A stretch of DNA of 64,000 nucleotides from Geodermatophilus poikilotrophus. Its GTDB lineage: Bacteria; Actinomycetota; Actinomycetes; Mycobacteriales; Geodermatophilaceae. The notes beneath the pieces are model-generated. The model was given only the letters and a program-made list of their open reading frames with translations, searched no databases and was not told where the DNA came from. Location of the stretch: positions 62,001 to 126,000 of the forward strand of contig NZ_FOIE01000002.1 in assembly GCF_900111455.1 (NCBI RefSeq). Reading direction: 5' to 3'. Numbering within the stretch: position 1 is the first letter of the stretch; the number at the start of each line of letters is the position of its first letter. Positions 16,610 through 23,899 of this stretch are shown piece by piece. The position numbers and the translations under genes are program-made.

Positions 16610-17558
16610 GGAAGGTCTCCTCCGTCTCGGCGAACAGGTCGGCGAGGTCCGCGCTGCCCAGGAACTCCTCCGGCACGTACCGGGGGTCCAGGGCCTCGAC
16701 GACCGCCTCGTCCTCGCCGGCGCTGCGCAGGGCGTCCTCGAGGGTCGCGACCACCTCCTCCGGCGTCCCCGCGGGCGCGATCACGCCGAACGTCGTCGTG
16801 CTCTGCACCAGCTCGGGGTAGCCCGCCTCGACGAGGGTCGGCGCGTCGACGTAGTCCAGCCGCTCCTCGGTACCGACGGCCAGCACCCGCAGGCCACCGG
16901 CCTCGATCGCCGGGAGGAGGTCCTGGGAGAGGTTGGCGAAGCCCGCGGCGACGTTGCCGCCCAGCAGCGCCGTCTGCACCTCGGAGTTGCCCTCGAAGGG
17001 GACGACCGTCAGCGGGATGTCGTACAGCTGGGTGATCCGCCTGGTCTCGGCGGCGTGGGTGTTGGTGGCGCCCGGCGTACCGACGGTGATCGCCTGGGGG
17101 TCCTGCCGTGCGGCCTCGAACAGCGACTCCACGTCCTGGTACGGCGAGTCCGCGGGCACGACGATGCCCGAGGGGACCTGGGTGACCACGCCGACCGGCG
17201 CGAGGTCCTCGCGGGTGTAGCCGACGTCGTTGGACAGGTAGTTCAGCACCGCCGTGGGCAGGGCCGTCATCGACAGCGTGTGGCCGTCGGGCTCGGCGGA
17301 GATCATCTCGACGTACGCGGTGGCACCGGAGGCGCCGGGCAGGTTCTCGACCACGACCGGCCGGCCGAGCTCTCCCTCCAGGTGCGCACCCACCGCCCTC
17401 GCCGCGATGTCGGTCGGGCCACCGGCGGTGTAGGGCACCAGCAGCCGGACGTCCTCCGACGGGTAGTCGGCGGCGGCCACGGAGGCCGAGTCCTCGGCGC
17501 ACCCGGCGAGGGCGGCGGTCGTGACCAGCAGGGCGGCGAGGGCGCGCGGGGGTCTCAT
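16590..17558 (-). CDS. Tripartite tricarboxylate transporter substrate-binding lipoprotein (TctC/Bug), copy 2
   Basis: A 322-residue lipoprotein with the lipobox LAGC (cysteine near residue 20), then RLLVPYTAGGPTDIAARAV and VVVENLPGASGAT, typical of Bug-type binding proteins. Its ATG overlaps the tctA stop by 4 nt (ATGA), so it is the binding protein most closely tied to the permease. It differs from copies 1 and 3 in the binding-site region (GFANLSQDL where the others have L/FINASxDV), suggesting a different ligand or affinity. Confidence 0.93.
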   Translation of the reverse strand: MRPPRALAALLVTTAALAGCAEDSASVAAADYPSEDVRLLVPYTAGGPTDIAARAVGAHLEGELGRPVVVENLPGASGATAYVEMISAEPDGHTLSMTALPTAVLNYLSNDVGYTREDLAPVGVVTQVPSGIVVPADSPYQDVESLFEAARQDPQAITVGTPGATNTHAAETRRITQLYDIPLTVVPFEGNSEVQTALLGGNVAAGFANLSQDLLPAIEAGGLRVLAVGTEERLDYVDAPTLVEAGYPELVQSTTTFGVIAPAGTPEEVVATLEDALRSAGEDEAVVEALDPRYVPEEFLGSADLADLFAETEETFRGVVGD

Positions 17559-19165
17559 CGGTCTCCAGGTGCGGACGGGACGTCGGTGTCGACGTCGGCA
17601 GCGGTGCGGCGGGCCTCGTGCCCGGGCGCCGGCTCGGGATCGGGGCCGGCCTCCTCGTCGGGGTCGACCTGCCGGAAGGCGGCACGCCGCCGCCGGGCCA
17701 GGACCACGCTGATGACGACCACCGCGGCCATGACGGCCAGCAGGCCGCCGGACAGCGGCCGGGTGACGAAGATGTCCAGGCTGCCGCCGGACAGCAGCAT
17801 CGACTGCCGGAACGCGGTCTCCATGATCTCGCCCAGCACGAAGGCCAGGACCAGCGGACCGGGCTCGAAGCCGGTCTTCTTCATCAGCCAGCCGATGACG
17901 CCGAAGACCAGCACGACCCACATGTCGAAGGAGTCGTTGCTGATCGAGAAGACGCCGGCCATGGTCACCAGCAGCGCGAAGGCGGCGAGGATGCCGGCCC
18001 GCACCCGGAGCAGCTGCACGAAGACCCCGACCAGCGGGATGTTCAGCACCAGCAGCATCACGTTGCCGACGACCATCGAGGCGATGACCCCCCAGAAGAT
18101 CTCCGGCTCCTCGCTGATCAGCTGCGGCCCCGGGGTCACCCCCTGCACCAGCAGGGCACCGAAGATCAGCGCCAGCACCACGTTGGCCGGGATGCCGAGG
18201 GTCAGCAGCGGGATGAACGCGGAGGTGGAGGACGCGTTGTTCGCCGTCTCCGGCCCGGCCACGCCCTCGATGGCGCCCCTGCCGAAGCGGCTGGGGTCCT
18301 TGGCGCGCCGCTTCTCCAGCGCGTAGGACGCCAGCGAGGAGATCACCCCGCCGCCGCCGGGCAGCACCCCGATGACGAAGCCGAGCACCGAGCCGCGGGC
18401 GATGGCGCCGGAGGAGTCCCGGATGTCCTGCCGCGAGGGCCAGATGTGCGTGATCCTGCGGGTGACCGCCTGCACCTTGTCGGTGCGCTCCAGGCTGTGC
18501 AGGATCTCGCCCACCCCGAACAGGCCCATGGCCACCGCGACGAAGTCCAGCCCGTCGAAGAGGGCGATCGAGCCGAACGTGAACCGGGTGGTGCCGGTGA
18601 TGGGGTCCTGCCCCATGGTGGCCAGCAGCAGGCCCAGCGCCGCCATCGACAGGCTCTTCAGCGGCGTCCCGCTGCCGAGGTAGGTGACCAGCAGGATGCC
18701 CAGCGCGGTCAGCGCGACGTACTCCGGTGGGCCGAAGGAGACCGCCAGGTCCGCCAGCGGCGGCGCGAGCAGCATCAGGCCGAGGACCGAGAGGATCCCG
18801 CCGACGAACGAGCCGATGGCGGCGATGCCCAGCGCCGGCCCGGCCCGGCCCTGCTTGGCCATCTGGTAGCCGTCGAAGGTGGTGACGACCGAGGCCGCCT
18901 CGCCGGGCAGGCGCAGCAGCACCGAGGTGATCGTCCCGCCGTACATCGAGCCGTAGTAGATGCCGGCCAGCAGGATCACCGCGGTGGCCGGCTCGATGGT
19001 GTAGGTCAGCGGCAGCAGCAGCGCGATCGTGGCCGTGGGGCCGAGCCCGGGCAGCACGCCGATGACCGTGCCGATGAGCACGCCGGCGAAGACGTAGAGC
19101 AGGTTGGTCGGGTCGAGGGCGACCGCGAACCCCTGGGCGATGCCGTCGGAGATCCCCACCGTCAC
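17555..19165 (-). CDS. tctA: Tripartite tricarboxylate transporter large permease TctA
   Basis: A 536-residue, roughly 11-12-helix permease. Family motifs include IGVLPGLGPTATIALLLP near the N-terminus, IYYGSMYGGTITSVLLRLPGE and the second-half repeat GVLPGGGGVISSLASYA. It moves the organic anion across the membrane, driven by an ion gradient. The last 30 or so residues are a charged cytoplasmic tail. It overlaps tctB by 4 nt (GTGA) and the binding protein by 4 nt (ATGA), so the three are translationally coupled. Confidence 0.95.
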   Translation of the reverse strand: MTVGISDGIAQGFAVALDPTNLLYVFAGVLIGTVIGVLPGLGPTATIALLLPLTYTIEPATAVILLAGIYYGSMYGGTITSVLLRLPGEAASVVTTFDGYQMAKQGRAGPALGIAAIGSFVGGILSVLGLMLLAPPLADLAVSFGPPEYVALTALGILLVTYLGSGTPLKSLSMAALGLLLATMGQDPITGTTRFTFGSIALFDGLDFVAVAMGLFGVGEILHSLERTDKVQAVTRRITHIWPSRQDIRDSSGAIARGSVLGFVIGVLPGGGGVISSLASYALEKRRAKDPSRFGRGAIEGVAGPETANNASSTSAFIPLLTLGIPANVVLALIFGALLVQGVTPGPQLISEEPEIFWGVIASMVVGNVMLLVLNIPLVGVFVQLLRVRAGILAAFALLVTMAGVFSISNDSFDMWVVLVFGVIGWLMKKTGFEPGPLVLAFVLGEIMETAFRQSMLLSGGSLDIFVTRPLSGGLLAVMAAVVVISVVLARRRRAAFRQVDPDEEAGPDPEPAPGHEARRTAADVDTDVPSAPGDR

Positions 19166-19662
19166 GCCCCCAGCAGCTGGTCGACGGGGCCTGCGGGGAA
19201 CGGCACGCCCAGGGCGACCACGAAGACCAGGTGCAGGACGAGGGCCCCGGCCACGGCGAGGACCAGCGCCATCCGCCAGGACTCGCCGGCGAGGAGGCGC
19301 AGCCAGGCGAACAGCAGCAGGAACGCCGGGATGACGAAGCCGATCGTCTGGAACAGGACGACGAACAGCGCCAGTCCGGCCAGGCCCGCGACGATGCGCG
19401 CCGTCCCGGCCGTCCAGGGCTCGTAGTCCTCAGCCGGGTCGAGGAAGAGCAGCACGAAGGCCGTGGCGCTCAGCAGCGCGGCCGCGATGGCCGGCCACAG
19501 ACCGGGCCCGGGCGCGGTGAGCTCGCCGAGGCCCATGTCCCGAGCCGTGAGCAGGGCCGCGATCCCCAGCGCCAGGAGCAGCAGTGGAGCGATCCGGCGC
19601 AGCTGGGACCGGGCCGGCCGGCGGTGCCGTGCGGGCGCCGGTGCTGAAGGAGACGCGGACAT
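19162..19662 (-). CDS. tctB: Tripartite tricarboxylate transporter small subunit TctB
   Basis: A 166-residue protein with four hydrophobic segments, the small membrane subunit of TctABC systems. The PGPGLWPAIAAALLSATAF segment is characteristic. I chose the ATG at 19662, preceded by GAGGAG; the frame stays open to 19716 but that would invade the divergent promoter. It is the first gene of a minus-strand operon running to at least 12549. Confidence 0.9.
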   Translation of the reverse strand: MSASPSAPAPARHRRPARSQLRRIAPLLLLALGIAALLTARDMGLGELTAPGPGLWPAIAAALLSATAFVLLFLDPAEDYEPWTAGTARIVAGLAGLALFVVLFQTIGFVIPAFLLLFAWLRLLAGESWRMALVLAVAGALVLHLVFVVALGVPFPAGPVDQLLGA

Positions 19663-19736
19663 GGGCTCCTCGTCGGGTCGCGGCCGGGTGTGACGCCCGA
19701 CACTAGGAGGGGTCATTGCGTGTGGTCCAATTTCGA

Positions 19737-19753
19737 ATCGGCACGTCGCCGAT
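19737..19753. promoter_or_regulatory. Inverted repeat between tctB and the LysR gene (candidate operator)
   Basis: A perfect 6-bp inverted repeat, ATCGGC-ACGTC-GCCGAT, lies in the 119-bp space between the divergent tctB and LysR genes, 28 nt before the LysR start. Position and size fit a LysR-type recognition site acting on both promoters. This is a pattern match only. Confidence 0.45.
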
Positions 19754-19781
19754 AGCGCCTGCGCATCAATCCGGAGGCTCC

Positions 19782-20696
19782 GTGGAACTGCGCCACCTGC
19801 GGGCCTTCACCGCCGTGGCCGAGGAGCTGCACTTCGGCCGGGCGGCCCGCCGGCTGCACCTCGCCCAGCCGGCGCTCAGCCAGCAGGTCAAGCAGCTCGA
19901 GCAGGACGTCGGCGCGGTGCTGCTCGAGCGGACCACCCGACAGGTGCGGCTCACCGGCGCGGGCACGGTGTTCCTCGAGCACGCCCACCGCGTCCTGCGG
20001 GAGGCCGAGCTGGCCCGCGAGTCGGTGCTGGTCACCGAACGGGGCGAGCGCGGTGAGCTGCGGGTGGGGGTCACCGGCGTGATCACCTGGCGGCTGCTCC
20101 CCCGCATGGCCCGCGCCTACCGCCGGCGCTATCCGCACGTCCGGCTGGAGCTGCGGCCGTCGGTGTTCAGCGCCGCCCAGGTGAGCGCGCTCATCGACGG
20201 CCGGATCGACGTCGGGTTCCTGCGCGCGCCGGTGCCCGCGGGGCCGCTGGCCAGCCGGGTCATCCTCAACGAGTCGCTGATGGCCGTGCTGCCCCAGGAC
20301 CACCCGCTGGCCGGCGAGCCGGAGGTCCACCTGGCCGACCTGGCCGACGAGAAGTTCGTCAGCTACGTCTCGATGCAGGGCTCGGCGCTGCGGGACGCCG
20401 CGGTGCACGCCTGCTTCAGCGCGGGCTTCACGCCCCGCGTGGTCCAGGAGGCGCCCGACACGCACACCGTGGTGGCGCTGGTCGGTGCCGCGGTCGGCGT
20501 GGCCCTGATGCCGGCGTCGGCCGAGACGCTGCAGATCGAGGGCGTCGTCTTCACCCCGATCGCCGGCGGCGTCGACGTCCGGGTGCCGATCGCCCTCGCG
20601 TGGCGCGAGGGGGACCCCTCGCCGGTGCTCGCGGGCTTCCTCACCACCGCCGAGGAGGTCCTGCCCAGCCCCGGACCGGGGTCGGGCGAGCGCTGA
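19782..20696 (+). CDS. LysR-family transcriptional regulator of the tct operon
   Basis: A 304-residue LysR protein. The N-terminal winged HTH has ELRHLRAFTAVAEELHFGRAA followed by HLAQPALSQQVKQLE; the effector domain starts near residue 90. The GTG at 19782 is chosen over upstream in-frame starts because GGAGG lies 4 nt before it and the protein then begins at the conserved VELRHLRAF. It is divergent from the tctBA operon and convergent with the third TctC gene. By the usual logic of the family it activates the operon when the transported acid or its CoA ester is present. Confidence 0.93.
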   Translation: MELRHLRAFTAVAEELHFGRAARRLHLAQPALSQQVKQLEQDVGAVLLERTTRQVRLTGAGTVFLEHAHRVLREAELARESVLVTERGERGELRVGVTGVITWRLLPRMARAYRRRYPHVRLELRPSVFSAAQVSALIDGRIDVGFLRAPVPAGPLASRVILNESLMAVLPQDHPLAGEPEVHLADLADEKFVSYVSMQGSALRDAAVHACFSAGFTPRVVQEAPDTHTVVALVGAAVGVALMPASAETLQIEGVVFTPIAGGVDVRVPIALAWREGDPSPVLAGFLTTAEEVLPSPGPGSGER

Positions 20697-20720
20697 CCGG
20701 CACCCGGACGCCATCGCGGC

Positions 20721-21707
20721 CTACTCCTGCAGCAGCGGTCCGTAGACCTCGACGATCTCGTCGATCCGCGCCCGGAAGTCGTCCCGGCCGATGAACTGCT
20801 CGGGCACGTACTGGTCACCGAGGGTCTCGACCACATCCGGCTGCTCCAGGCACGCAGCGACGCCGTCCTCGAGGGTCTGCAGGACCTCGTCGGGCGTGCC
20901 GGCCGGAGCGGCCAGGCCGAAGACCGACACGCTGTTGGTGAGCTCGGGGTAGCCGAGCTCGGCGAGCGTCGGCACGTCGGGCAGGTAGTCGACGCGCTCC
21001 TCCGGGCTGATCGCCAGCGGCACGAAGCTGCCGGCCCCGATGTTCTCCAGCACGTCCCGCGAGGCGTTGATGAAGACGGCGTCGACGTTCCCGCCGAGCA
21101 CCGCGGTGGTCATCTCGGCGTTGCCGGTGAACGGGACCAGCGACAGCTCGACGCCGTACTCCTGGGCCAGCCGCTGCAGCTCCATGGCCTGGGACGTCGT
21201 CGCGCCGGGCACGCCGACGGTCACCCGGCCCGGGTTCTGCTGGGCCTCGGCGAACAGCGCCTGCGCGTCGGGGAACCGCGACCCCTGCCCCACGGCCAGC
21301 ACCGAGGGGATCTCGGTGACCGCGGCGATGGGGACGTAGTCGTCGTTGGTGTAGCCGACCTCCTCCTGCAGCGGGTTGGTCGCCGACGCCGGCACCGCGA
21401 TCAGCGACAGGCTGTAGCCGTCCGCGCCGCCCTGGATCATCGCCTGCATCCCGAGCGACCCGGAGGCGCCCTCCCGGTTCTCGACGACCACGGACCGGCC
21501 GAAGTCCGCGGCCAGGCAGTCGCCGACGGTCCGCGCGGCCAGGTCGGTGGGGCCGCCGGGCGCGTACGGCACGTACAGGGTGATGTCCTCGGCCGGGTAG
21601 GCCTCGGCTGCCGCCCCGCCCTCCTCCCCGGGCTCGGCCACGCAGGCGGTGAGCAGGACGGCGGACGCCGCCGCGAGGACGGGCAGGGATGACCGGGGGT
21701 GTCTCAT
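20721..21707 (-). CDS. Tripartite tricarboxylate transporter substrate-binding lipoprotein (TctC/Bug), copy 3
   Basis: A 328-residue Bug-type lipoprotein with lipobox LLTAC (cysteine near residue 20), then LYVPYAPGGPTDLAART and FINASRDV. It stands alone, transcribed from its own promoter between 21708 and the malQ start, and ends 24 nt from the convergent LysR gene. It would share the TctAB permease across the LysR gene or serve a permease elsewhere. It is closer to copy 1 than to copy 2 (FTGNAEMTTA and FNGNAEMTTA). GGAGG lies 5 nt before the ATG. Confidence 0.93.
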   Translation of the reverse strand: MRHPRSSLPVLAAASAVLLTACVAEPGEEGGAAAEAYPAEDITLYVPYAPGGPTDLAARTVGDCLAADFGRSVVVENREGASGSLGMQAMIQGGADGYSLSLIAVPASATNPLQEEVGYTNDDYVPIAAVTEIPSVLAVGQGSRFPDAQALFAEAQQNPGRVTVGVPGATTSQAMELQRLAQEYGVELSLVPFTGNAEMTTAVLGGNVDAVFINASRDVLENIGAGSFVPLAISPEERVDYLPDVPTLAELGYPELTNSVSVFGLAAPAGTPDEVLQTLEDGVAACLEQPDVVETLGDQYVPEQFIGRDDFRARIDEIVEVYGPLLQE

Positions 21708-21780
21708 GCGTACCTCCACGGGTGCACTCGGACGGGGACGCCGCGGTGGGCGCCGTCGTCCGGAGCCTGCTGCGCGGGTT

Positions 21781-21790
21781 ACACGCGTGT
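21781..21790. promoter_or_regulatory. Palindrome upstream of tctC copy 3 and malQ
   Basis: ACACGCGTGT is a perfect 10-bp palindrome, with partly symmetric flanks (16 of 20 positions), in the 204-bp divergent region between tctC copy 3 and malQ. It lies 74-83 nt before the tctC start, where an operator would fit. No regulator can be named. Confidence 0.35.
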
Positions 21791-21911
21791 CATCCGGAGC
21801 GGGCAACCGTCATGAAGCTGTGACCAGCCTCATGGGAGACGCGGGCGACCGAGAGCGGCACCACGCGCCGCCTGCCGTGTGGGCGGCGGGTGCGCTGGGG
21901 AGTATCGGGGG

Positions 21912-23744
21912 GTGACGCGCACTCCCAGCACCGACGAGTGGGGCATCGACGCCACCTGGCTCGACGCCCTCGACGAGGAACACCAGGTGGCCGAGGCCAC
22001 CATCGAGCGCCTGCGCGAGGTGATCGGCACCCCGCCCGCCGACCTCGAGGACCGGGCCCCCATCGTGGCCCGCCCCGGCGACGTGCTGGAGGTCGACGAG
22101 GCGGAGGTGACGCTCGAGGACGGTTCGAGCCGGCACGTGGACGGCGAGCTGCCCGAGGACTTCCCGCTCGGTTACCACTGGCTGCAGGCCCCCGGGGGCC
22201 CGCGCCGCCGGCTCATCGTCTCCCCCGGCCGGTGCTGGCTGCCCGACGAGCGCGCGTGGGGCTGGGCGGTGCAGCTGTACGCCACCCGCAGCCGCGGCAG
22301 CTGGGGCATCGGCGACCTCGCCGACCTGCGCGCCGTCCGCGAGATGGCCGCCGGCCAGGGCGCCGGGTTCGTGCTCATCAACCCGCTGCACGCCGTCGCC
22401 CCGACGCCGCAGCAGGAGGCCAGCCCCTACCTGCCGGCCACCCGGCGGTTCCGCAACCCGGTGTACCTGCGGGTCGAGGAGGTGCCCGGCGCGGACGCCG
22501 TCGACCTCGACGCCGAGGCCGGCCACGCGCTGGGCGACGGTGAGCTCATCGACCGCGACGCCATCTGGGCGCGCAAGCGGGAGGTGCTGCGCCGCGTCTT
22601 CGACGCCGCCGGCCGCGACGACCCCGCCTTCCCCGAGTGGTGGTGGTACCAGGGCCAGAAGCTGCAGGACTGGGCCACCTGGTGCGCGCTGGCCGACGAG
22701 CACGGCCCCGACTGGCACACCTGGCCGGAGGAGCTGCGCGACCCGCGCAGCGGCGCCGTCGGGGACTTCGTCGCCGGGCACGAGCGCGACGTCGCCTTCC
22801 ACGCGTGGCTGCAGTGGGCGCTGCACCTGCAGCTGGAGCGGGCCACCGAGGGCATGACCGTCATCCAGGACCTGCCGATCGGCGTCGCCGGCGGCGGTGC
22901 GGACGCCTGGACCTGGCAGGACGTGCTGGCGCAGGGCGCGAGCGTCGGCGCCCCGCCGGACGCCTTCAACTCGCAGGGCCAGGACTGGGGCTCCCCGCCG
23001 CTGGTCCCCTGGCAGCTGCGCGCCGCGGACTACGAGCCGTTCGTCGAGTCGATCCGGGCCACCATGGCCGGCGCCGGCGGCCTGCGGATCGACCACGTCA
23101 TGGGGCTGTTCCGGCTGTGGTGGGTGCCCGCCGGCCAGAGCGCCGCGGACGGCGCCTACGTGCGCTACCCGGCCGAGGACCTGCTCGACATCGTCGCGCT
23201 GGAGAGCTCCCGCGCGCACGCGGTCGTCGTCGGCGAGGACCTGGGCACCGTCGAGGAGGGTGTCCGGGAGGCGATGGCCGAGCACGGCATCCTCAGCTAC
23301 CGGCTGCTGTGGTTCGAGGAGGAGTCGCCGGCCGCGTGGCCGGAGACGGCGATGGCCGCGATCACCACGCACGACCTGCCCACCGTGGCGGGGCTGTGGA
23401 CCGGCGCGGACCTCGAGGAGCAGCGCGAGCGCGGCACCGGGACCGACGAGGAGCTCGAGGGCGGCCGGACGTCGTTGCTGGAGAAGCTGCCCGGCCTGCG
23501 GAGGAACGCCAAGCCGGAGACGGCGGTGAAGCGGGCGCACGAGCTGCTCGCGCAGGCCCCGTCCCTGCTGCTGTCGGCCACCCTGGACGACGCCGTCGGT
23601 GAGCGGCGCCGGCCCAACATGCCGGGCACGACCGACCGGCCCAACTGGTCGCTGCCGCTGCCGGTGCTCGTGGAGGACCTGCCCGCCCACCCGCTGCTGC
23701 AGACCGTGGCCCGGACCCTGGCCGAGGGCGTGAAGGAGTCCTGA
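21912..23744 (+). CDS. malQ: 4-alpha-glucanotransferase (amylomaltase, GH77)
   Basis: A 610-residue GH77 enzyme that transfers alpha-1,4-glucan segments between maltodextrins. The catalytic set is intact: nucleophile D in LRIDHVMGLFRLWW (about residue 394), acid/base E in VVGEDLGT (about 441) and D in TTHDLPT (about 487). The N-terminal 70 residues form the usual beta-sandwich of actinobacterial MalQ. The GTG at 21912 is preceded by a G-rich ribosome site; the in-frame start at 21879 has none. A very strong hairpin follows the stop. It is monocistronic. Confidence 0.95.
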   Translation: MTRTPSTDEWGIDATWLDALDEEHQVAEATIERLREVIGTPPADLEDRAPIVARPGDVLEVDEAEVTLEDGSSRHVDGELPEDFPLGYHWLQAPGGPRRRLIVSPGRCWLPDERAWGWAVQLYATRSRGSWGIGDLADLRAVREMAAGQGAGFVLINPLHAVAPTPQQEASPYLPATRRFRNPVYLRVEEVPGADAVDLDAEAGHALGDGELIDRDAIWARKREVLRRVFDAAGRDDPAFPEWWWYQGQKLQDWATWCALADEHGPDWHTWPEELRDPRSGAVGDFVAGHERDVAFHAWLQWALHLQLERATEGMTVIQDLPIGVAGGGADAWTWQDVLAQGASVGAPPDAFNSQGQDWGSPPLVPWQLRAADYEPFVESIRATMAGAGGLRIDHVMGLFRLWWVPAGQSAADGAYVRYPAEDLLDIVALESSRAHAVVVGEDLGTVEEGVREAMAEHGILSYRLLWFEEESPAAWPETAMAAITTHDLPTVAGLWTGADLEEQRERGTGTDEELEGGRTSLLEKLPGLRRNAKPETAVKRAHELLAQAPSLLLSATLDDAVGERRRPNMPGTTDRPNWSLPLPVLVEDLPAHPLLQTVARTLAEGVKES

Positions 23745-23749
23745 GACAC

Positions 23750-23786
23750 GGCCGGCGCGGACCCCGCTGCGGGGTCCGCGCCGGCC
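23750..23786 (+). terminator. Strong hairpin terminator of malQ
   Basis: A perfect 17-bp GC-rich stem (23750-23766 with 23770-23786) with a 3-nt CTG loop starts 5 nt after the malQ stop. No T-run follows, as is usual for actinomycete terminators. Confidence 0.85.
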
Positions 23787-23807
23787 GGGCGACGTGCTGG
23801 AACGGCC

Positions 23808-23899
23808 CTCCCGCAGGGGGAGGCCCCCGTCCTCCTCACCCCTCGCAGGCTCGGGGTGGGCCTCGGGACGGGGGCCGGGGGCAGGAGGGTCCCTCCTCA
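23808..23899 (-). repeat. Stop-anchored intergenic repeat (nuclease gene end)
   Basis: On the minus strand the TGA of the nuclease gene opens the element: TGAGGAGGGACCCTCCTGCC, then CACCCCGAGCCTGCGAGGGG further on. This is the same layout as the copies after rpoZ and hisE. It lies between the nuclease gene and the malQ terminator. Confidence 0.65.
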
